Below, piece by piece: positions 57,676 to 64,000 of a stretch of DNA of 64,000 nucleotides. The translations under genes and the position numbers were made by a program. Position 1 is the stretch's first letter, and each line of letters starts with the position of its first letter. A model generated the notes under the pieces. The model had not been told where the DNA came from, searched no databases, and saw only the letters and a list, made by a program, of their open reading frames with translations. This stretch comes from Flaccisagitta enflata (Eukaryota; Chaetognatha; Sagittoidea; Aphragmophora), in contig OZ231127.1 in NCBI GenBank assembly GCA_965153355.1, forward strand, positions 6,262,001 through 6,326,000, read 5' to 3'.

Positions 57676-59285
57676 TACATTTCCTCCTCTTAACTGAGCA
57701 TGAAAGAGCAGAGAGCTTTTGTTTTATCAAACAACAAGTAAATACAGAGAGTGTTGCTGGTCTTAACTTTACTTCCAACTGACCAGAAACAACAATTGGC
57801 AAGGAGTAATGACCCTGAAAGGACTTGGGATTTTTGGTTGTTGAAAAGACCATATTTTATAAATTATACAATGAAATTGCTCAATATTCTTCAAACAAGG
57901 CCACCCAGGGTATAGTAGAGTAATATTGTCCAAATCAATATTTCAATCATTATATAGGCATTTAAGCTATTGGCCTACAGACAGGCAGATAAATAGATGA
58001 GCAGACAAATGTAGTGTCAGGGAGACAAAAATGTGGGGCCCAGGCAGCAGATAAATTGAAGTCCCAAAGTCTTTTGGGGAAAAAAAATTGGAACAAAAAA
58101 TAATCATTTTAGGGGTTTTTACCACGAGGGGTATTTTTTTCAGGTACCCCACATCGTAACTTTGTAGTATAATTGTGGCCAGGGGGGAATTTTCCACTTC
58201 ACTTCCATCTAAGTATTTTTGAGGAGAGGAATTTTTGAGGAGAGAAATTTTCAAGGAAATGAATTTTTTATTTACTGGGGAATTTTGGAGAAGAAGAATT
58301 TTGGAGGAGAGGAATTTTGGAAAGGAGGAATTTTGAGGAGAGGAACTTTGGACAGGAGGAGGAAATTTGGGGGAGAGAAATTTTGGAGGAGAGGAATTTT
58401 TCAGTTACTGAAAAATGGCATATTTACCAAGGTAAAAAAGTAAGAACTTGGTAACTTACTATCGGCATAGCAAATTTTACCAATGATTGGGTAAAGTAAA
58501 GCAAAAGATAAAGTAATCTACCCTAATGAAAGTACCCGAGTAAAAGAGTAAGAAAGTAAGAAAGCAAGAAAGCCAATTATGGAGGAGGTAAAAAGTAAAA
58601 AAGTAAGAGAGTAAGAAAGTAAAAGAGTAAGAAAGTAAATTACTGAAAGTAAGCAAGTAAATTGTGGGTCATTTACTGGAATTACAGTAAAGTAACAAAA
58701 GAGTAAGAGTAAGAGAAAAATCCGCCTCGGCCATGGAAGTTTCATTGTGCGAGGCCCCTATGAAAACTGTAGCAGACCCCCTATAGCCTAGTGTACTAAA
58801 GCTAAAAGTATGATTGAGGTATCATTTGAGCGTTTTAGTATTGAGCCTGACTAAAATTACTTAAATACACCCATAGCTTCAACATACTGGGCTCTAGGGG
58901 GGCTGCTCCAGATATCTTTCCTGAAAGTGGGGGCCTCCCGTTCGAATACGCTCTGATCTGTACTCTATTCAGTAAAACCACATCCTTTTACTTTACCTGT
59001 ATTGCTCTAAGCAAGTTCAAGGCAGAAAATTCATGGCAAAAGAAATTGTTTAACAAATTTTTTCTAAAAATTATTTTGAAATGCAAAATTTTTTTTTCAA
59101 AATCCATCAAATTTTCTTAAAAATTGATAACAGGGATATTTCTACCAGTAATGGCAGCTGTCGCCGCGAGGAAAAAAGTCGTAAGGGTTGTTCACTTTTC
59201 ACCATGCTTTTTTCTTCAGTCATTGCAACTTTTTTTATTTGTTAGATCCAATTAAGAGCAATATTATGTATTGGTTGCACTGTGC
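57676..59285. other. No gene seen; low-complexity stretches
   Basis: GAGGAGAGGAATTTTGGA repeats at 58210-58400 and GTAAGAAAGTAAG repeats at 58540-58710. No gene. Confidence 0.45.
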
Positions 59286-59690
59286 AAAATGAGCTAGATG
59301 AGCTAAAATATTCAAAATCACTCTACCAGACAACCAGCTATGCTTACAGACATGCTTTCTTGGATTTGCATGCTTAAATCAAAACATTTATTCATTTCTT
59401 CATTTATCGGTTTTGAAATCAGAAAAAAAGAGCAAGCTAAATGAGCTAAATGAGCTAAAATACTTAAAAACAACCTCACAGATGAGCAGCTCTGCTCACT
59501 GATATGCTGTCTTGTATTTGCTTGCTTAAACATCTATCAATATATTTGCTCATTTATCGCATTTGAAATCAGTAAAAAAAGTGAGCTAAATGAGCTAAAA
59601 TGCTCAAAATCACCCTTACACATGAGCAGCTATGCTCATAAACATGTTTTCTTATATTTGCCTGCTCAACCAAACTTAGATACACTCCTT
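59286..59690. repeat. ~145-bp tandem units, three diverged copies
   Basis: Each has AATGAGCTAAAAT, an AGCAGCTATGCTCA-like segment and a TTGC(A/T)TGCTTAAA-like segment, starting near 59290, 59440 and 59585. Confidence 0.75.
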
Positions 59691-60020
59691 TATTGATCCT
59701 ACACAAAATCATAAAAAATCGAAAAAAATTAAATTTGAATTTTTCGTAAATAAATCTTTAAAAATTTGTAGCGCGAAAAATATTTGTCCCAGAGACTTCT
59801 GCTTGGCGCCAAATTGAAGAGAATTATCAAATTTACTTACCCTATCAATTTCGTTTGAGGGCTCATTCGGTCGATCGTTTCCCTCAACTTCCCGATAAGA
59901 AAATGAAAACCCTGTTTCTCTGGAATATGTCAAAAAGTCGAAGACTGACTTCGACTTTTTTCCCGATTACTCGTCTTTTAAATCCAAACATCCCTTAACC
60001 AGAGGTTCCTAAAATAGAGG
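59691..60020. other. No gene seen
   Basis: Includes a short hairpin, AAAGTCGAAGACTGACTTCGACTTTT (59933-59958). Confidence 0.4.
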
Positions 60021-60233
60021 TTTTTAGTCACAGACATGCAACTCTGTAAGAGGCTCTGTCCATTCATCCATCCGTCTGTTGGTCCATCCATAAACACTTT
60101 AAAAAGTAGGAAAACCAGGGTTTTTGTGTAAATGATTGAGATGGAAAAGGGATTGGGCATAGAGTGTGGATGGGGGTTGGCTACCCCTGCCCACCCATCT
60201 GCAACAATACTGTGACCCCGCGTCACTTGTTTA
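60021..60233 (+). mobile_element. Helentron-like element, family 1 subtype c
   Basis: Head TTTTTAGTCACAGACATGCA, GTCCATTCATCCATCCGTC repeats, CCACCCATCTGCAACAATAC, tail GCGTCACTTGTTTAAC. Matches 5272-5475 inverted. Confidence 0.75.
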
Positions 60234-60240
60234 ACATTGG

Positions 60241-61013
60241 AAAAAGCTTAAAAACAACAGTCCTCGACTGTAGTCTATTTGGTGTCCGACCCGGCTACTC
60301 AGTCTGACCCGGCTACTCAGTCTGACCCGGCTACTCAGTCTGACCCGGCTACTCAGTCTGACCCGGCTACTCAGTCTGACCCGGCTACCAATTGCCAACC
60401 TTTTTAAAGTCAAAAAAAAAAAATTTTTTTTCAAAAAAAAAAAAAAAAGTTTGAAAAACAAAAAAAAATTTTTTTCAAAAAAAAAATTTTTTTCAAAAAA
60501 AAAAATTTCCAAAAAAAAAAAAATTCCAAAAAATTAAAATTTTTTTTTCAAAAAAAAAAAAAACTTTAAAAAAAAAAAAATTTCAAAAAAAAAAAATTCA
60601 AAATAATGTTGCTAGATACATCATATATACCCTTATATTTTCTTAACCAATACTCAGAATTTACTGAAATCTTGCAGGGGAGCTTTAATTGATGCAATGA
60701 ACCTTCACAACAAGTTTAAACAACATTGGTGAACCTTTACTACCCTTCCCCTATGTAAATTGCACAAGTCCAGGAATTAATATTACTACAAATATAATAG
60801 GCAAAGGGTATTAAATATCTATGAATGTTGTTGAAAGTTGGTACACAGTTTAGTAATGCCCTAAAAACAACACTGACCAAGTTTCATCAACATCTGAGTT
60901 GTGGTTCTCCGGTTTTTAAGGGTTGACACGACGAACAACGACGAACAACGGCTTACTACACGATCAGTGCTATGTTATAGTCCTCGACGTAAACTGATCG
61001 TCGAGGACAAAAA
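60241..61013 (-). mobile_element. Helentron-like element, family 3a, compact complete copy
   Basis: AAAAAGCTTAAAAACAACAG and CCTCGACTGTAG at one end; 18-bp array CTACTCAGTCTGACCCGG (60292-60385), A/T block, single modules; end hairpin CCTCGACGTAAACTGATCGTCGAGG at 60981-61005. At 773 bases it is the shortest copy with both termini. Confidence 0.85.
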
Positions 61014-61196
61014 CCTGAAAAAATTCAGGACGTGACAGTATTGTCTCTTAAATGCAGATATCCCTTAAATAGAGGTACCACAGTAGCCATTTTGACGCAA
61101 CAACCTGAAAAAAATTTCCATCTTAACTTATTGCAATTATTTGATTTCTTTATCCAGAGCCTTGGATGAGGAAACCTTCCAAACTGATAATTGATA

Positions 61197-61774
61197 CAGT
61201 AGATCTCGTCTAAACTTGAGATGATGGGGGCAAGCTTTATAGAAGAACAAATAAAGCTATGGAGCTGATATTCAAAATATAAATTGATAAAAGAATAATT
61301 TATTCCCTTTGATACTTGGTTGCCATAAAAACATATTTCCATGTATTCTCGGTAAAATATTAATATTTTGAGAGATTTTTTTTAGGGAATTGAGTGAAGG
61401 AACATTGTTTAAAATCAAATTTACTACAATTTTCCCACAATATGTTCTGTAAGAATATCGCTAGTTTAGCCTTTGCTAGGGACCGTATCTATGGATAACA
61501 ACCCCTAGCAACCGCAAACGAGCGACATTCTCGTAGAACATACTGTGGAAAAGTTGTTGCAAATTTAATTTCAAGCAATACTCCCTCAAAAAATTTATCA
61601 AAATAGTGAAATTTTAGTATAAATACATAGAAATGCGTTTCTATGGCAACCAACTATCATATGGGCAATAAAGCATCATTTTATTAGTCTAAATTCCAAA
61701 TATCAATCCCCTGAGTTTATTTGTTTCCTTACAATGCTTGCCACTGTTATCTTAAGTCTAAACGAGATCAACTG
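61197..61774. mobile_element. Palindromic TA-flanked MITE, 578 bases
   Basis: CAGTAGATCTCGTCTAAACT inverted at the right as GTCTAAACGAGATCAACTG, TA on both sides (61195-61196, 61775-61776). Pairing continues to the centre (CACAATATGTTCTGTAAGAA with CTCGTAGAACATACTGTGG). Confidence 0.88.
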
Positions 61775-64000
61775 TACAATTTAAATCAGACAACTGAATA
61801 CCACTTCTTTATTATGGTCTTCTCCCATGATTGACAGCAGTTTATCTTAAATGACCAATAAGTCTATTTAGAAGTGCAGTGCATTCGGCAGAGGTCAAGC
61901 TCTAACTTTCAGCCTTACAGCCCTCCCCAAACTCGTTTCGAATTCATCGACATTAATAAGCCAATAGTGCATAATGTTATTTAGCTATTCTCCCGAAATT
62001 GAAAATATCAATGCAAACATTAGCTGAAGAAGTCTCAAACTATCTATACTACCTGTAAATCAAATGGCTGTAGATATTGATCACGGAGACAACGTGACTA
62101 AAACCGGCAAAATTTCTTACCAACTATTCTTTTAACAGCATTGAATAATTTTTTTTTTTTTCAGATTTAACTAGTATCGACCTTTTGCAAAAGAAACGCT
62201 GAAATCGCTTCTTAGGCATATTGCTGCCAAAAGAAAAAGAAACTATTTGCGTTAAGGATATTGAATATAAATACGTCAACATAGTCCTGCTTTTTCGTAC
62301 AAGGAACACGGCGAAAATGAACAATATCCAATGAGAATGAGAATATCAAACATAATTAGCATAAAAAAGAGCGAATATATCAAAACTGAAGCTTTTTTTG
62401 TTGTTTCATGATTGCAATGGAGGTAACAAACTTATTAAGATATTAATAATAATACAATTGGGCTCGAGCGTGACATCACGGTTTTTAAAAATCGAGACTG
62501 AGAATAATCAAAATATGATGATATTAAAGAGGAAAAACATGGCGCGTTGATTACAATTTGAGTGACACGATTAAAACTGCGCAAATGAGAAAAATGAACG
62601 ATGACTGAAGCGAGGATGAAAAAACAAAATGCATGACATCGACAATTAATGAATTGACCAAAATAATTCTGCTTCATTGATTTTAATCCAGCGTAATCTA
62701 TTTCTTTCACGGAACGATATTTCATACATGCGGGGGAGACGATTATTCCGAGAAGGGAGAGACGACTAATCTAGGGAAGTCTTTTTTAAAACACGATTGA
62801 CATTGACATGTTTTAAAACATAGTTTGTTGAAAAAAAAAAAAAAAAAAGAATTAGGTCTCTGTCTCGCAAGCGCCTTACTTAACCATAGACATTTCTCGA
62901 GGGTAAACGGAAGTAAAAGAGAATATCACGGCCGAAAAAAAAAATCTTTCGACCTGTGAAACATGATGAAAGGCAACTTCCAAGCGTTGCAACACAGCTG
63001 TGAAGATTCCCTCATCACCAAAATAAAATGAGCTTTAAACTTTAATGCTTCATTATCTAGCCCTTTCCGCAAACAATCAATGAGAAATGAGAAAAGTTTG
63101 CAGAGGGCACCCAGAGCCCAGAGGCCATAGCATTTCAGCACCCAAGTCGGGATTACTAAAGAATATCGTTGAATCGACAATTACACAGATCACGCTGATA
63201 AATGTTTCGGTATCGACAGCCTCGCTTTAAAAAATTAGAATCCTTAAGGAATAGAGTACCCCCCCCCCTTTGTCCCTCCCCGTTGCGATCACTTCTCTCT
63301 CCCGTCATGGATGTATGGGAGCTAAAAAAATTGCCACATTCACCCAGTAATTCACCCAGTATTTCAAAACCGAGTCAAAAGTAAAACGGACTTGAGAAAC
63401 AGGGAATTAAAAAAAAAAAACTATTTTTTTTTACTTTTTGCCCTATTCATACATGAAACTCTTCCATTTAAAGACTATTTTATCTTATTTCTAACATTCT
63501 AAAATTTTCTTTTAGAAACTATTATTAAAATAAAAAAACAAAAACACCAAAAACTAGTTTTATATATAAAATCTATTCTTATTGAAAACTAACTGGATTT
63601 TCAAAACATGTCAAGACCGACTTTTACCACATCCATGGATATGGTGGACACGGCGACCCAAAATATCTGTGTCCTTCCCCCCTTGCATAATAGGGGCGAT
63701 TCAGCGGGACCACGCGAGATACACACAAACGGCGAGTCGAAAAACGAGTTTTGAGTCGAGTGAAACACGGCGAAGGAGACAAAAAATGGTAACGATGATG
63801 TATCAAAAATTTGTGAAAGAGAAAAGGGGGGGTGTTCATTCTTGGAATAGAACGGATAGAGGATGATTATACAGAGAAAAACATGATTAACGCGCGTATG
63901 GCTGCATTGAAAATTTCACGACGTCCTCTCGCATACAGATGGCTGCGCGAAAAATTTTGTACGAAGTCTACACACATCCCAAATATAAAATCCATGTGTG
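61775..64000. other. No gene or repeat recognised
   Basis: Unique-looking AT-rich DNA with somewhat more CpG than the repeat regions, C-runs near 63261 and 63680. Short frames on both strands (for example near 62450-62720, 63580-63870) overlap and show no family signature. It could be the flank of a gene beyond the window. Confidence 0.35.

Noticed and set aside
63202-63866. Overlapping ORFs near the window end as exons of a gene
   Set aside because: No splice-bounded frame with family resemblance; both strands are open. I leave the region as unassigned.

Overview
The window is repeat-saturated, AT-rich nuclear DNA from an animal, probably an invertebrate. The evidence is one complete intron-containing gene (a U2AF1 / U2AF35 ortholog, seven coding exons, 37245-40278), the first coding exon of a PIAS-family SUMO ligase facing away from it (36132-36623, minus), a degenerate TTAGGG-type telomeric tract (43021-43110), LINE and other reverse-transcriptase fragments, and dozens of transposon copies. 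I cannot name the species. Apart from these two genes, one 86-codon ORF broken by transposons and one weak exon candidate, I see no credible coding sequence.

Layout. 1-15.4 kb: foldback elements with a GGGCAGCGGCCCC terminus, a TA-flanked MITE (1984-2677), several short hairpin-headed elements with GTCY microsatellites, a 70-bp minisatellite (5791-6192), a 127-bp tandem array (7773-8186), a foldback element of GTGTTAAAAC repeats (11298-12375) and long dinucleotide tracts. 15.4-33.8 kb: a large complex of inverted repeats. Outer arms made of ~515-bp units (15427-17354 and 28432-30965) enclose a 5'-truncated, frameshifted reverse-transcriptase copy (17355-19133; its 3' end recurs inverted at 32398-33775) and a 5.4-kb Mutator-like foldback transposon (20089-25521) with a 9-bp target duplication. 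34-41 kb: the gene island, with a 430-codon LINE reverse-transcriptase fragment abutting the PIAS exon. 41.7-55 kb: a stack of transposons nested up to six deep. 55-64 kb: further MITEs, Helentron-like elements and sequence in which I recognise nothing.

The two genes share a ~620-bp intergenic region and so probably a bidirectional promoter. U2AF1 recognises the 3' splice site AG as part of U2AF; PIAS proteins are SAP-domain SUMO E3 ligases. Nothing here suggests a functional link beyond the shared promoter.

The most interesting signal is the mobile DNA. Several families of hairpin-headed elements share one plan: a T-run, a short hairpin, a GTCC/GTCG/GTTG microsatellite, a subterminal repeat inverted relative to the start, and often a GGCCTTGTTT end. 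This resembles Helentron-associated (HINE / mini-me type) elements. Many also carry minisatellites. Separately, at least four foldback families build their arms from tandem repeats. Related copies inside the window supply empty sites, so several insertions can be reconstructed exactly, including three Helentron-like insertions that split one short ORF.
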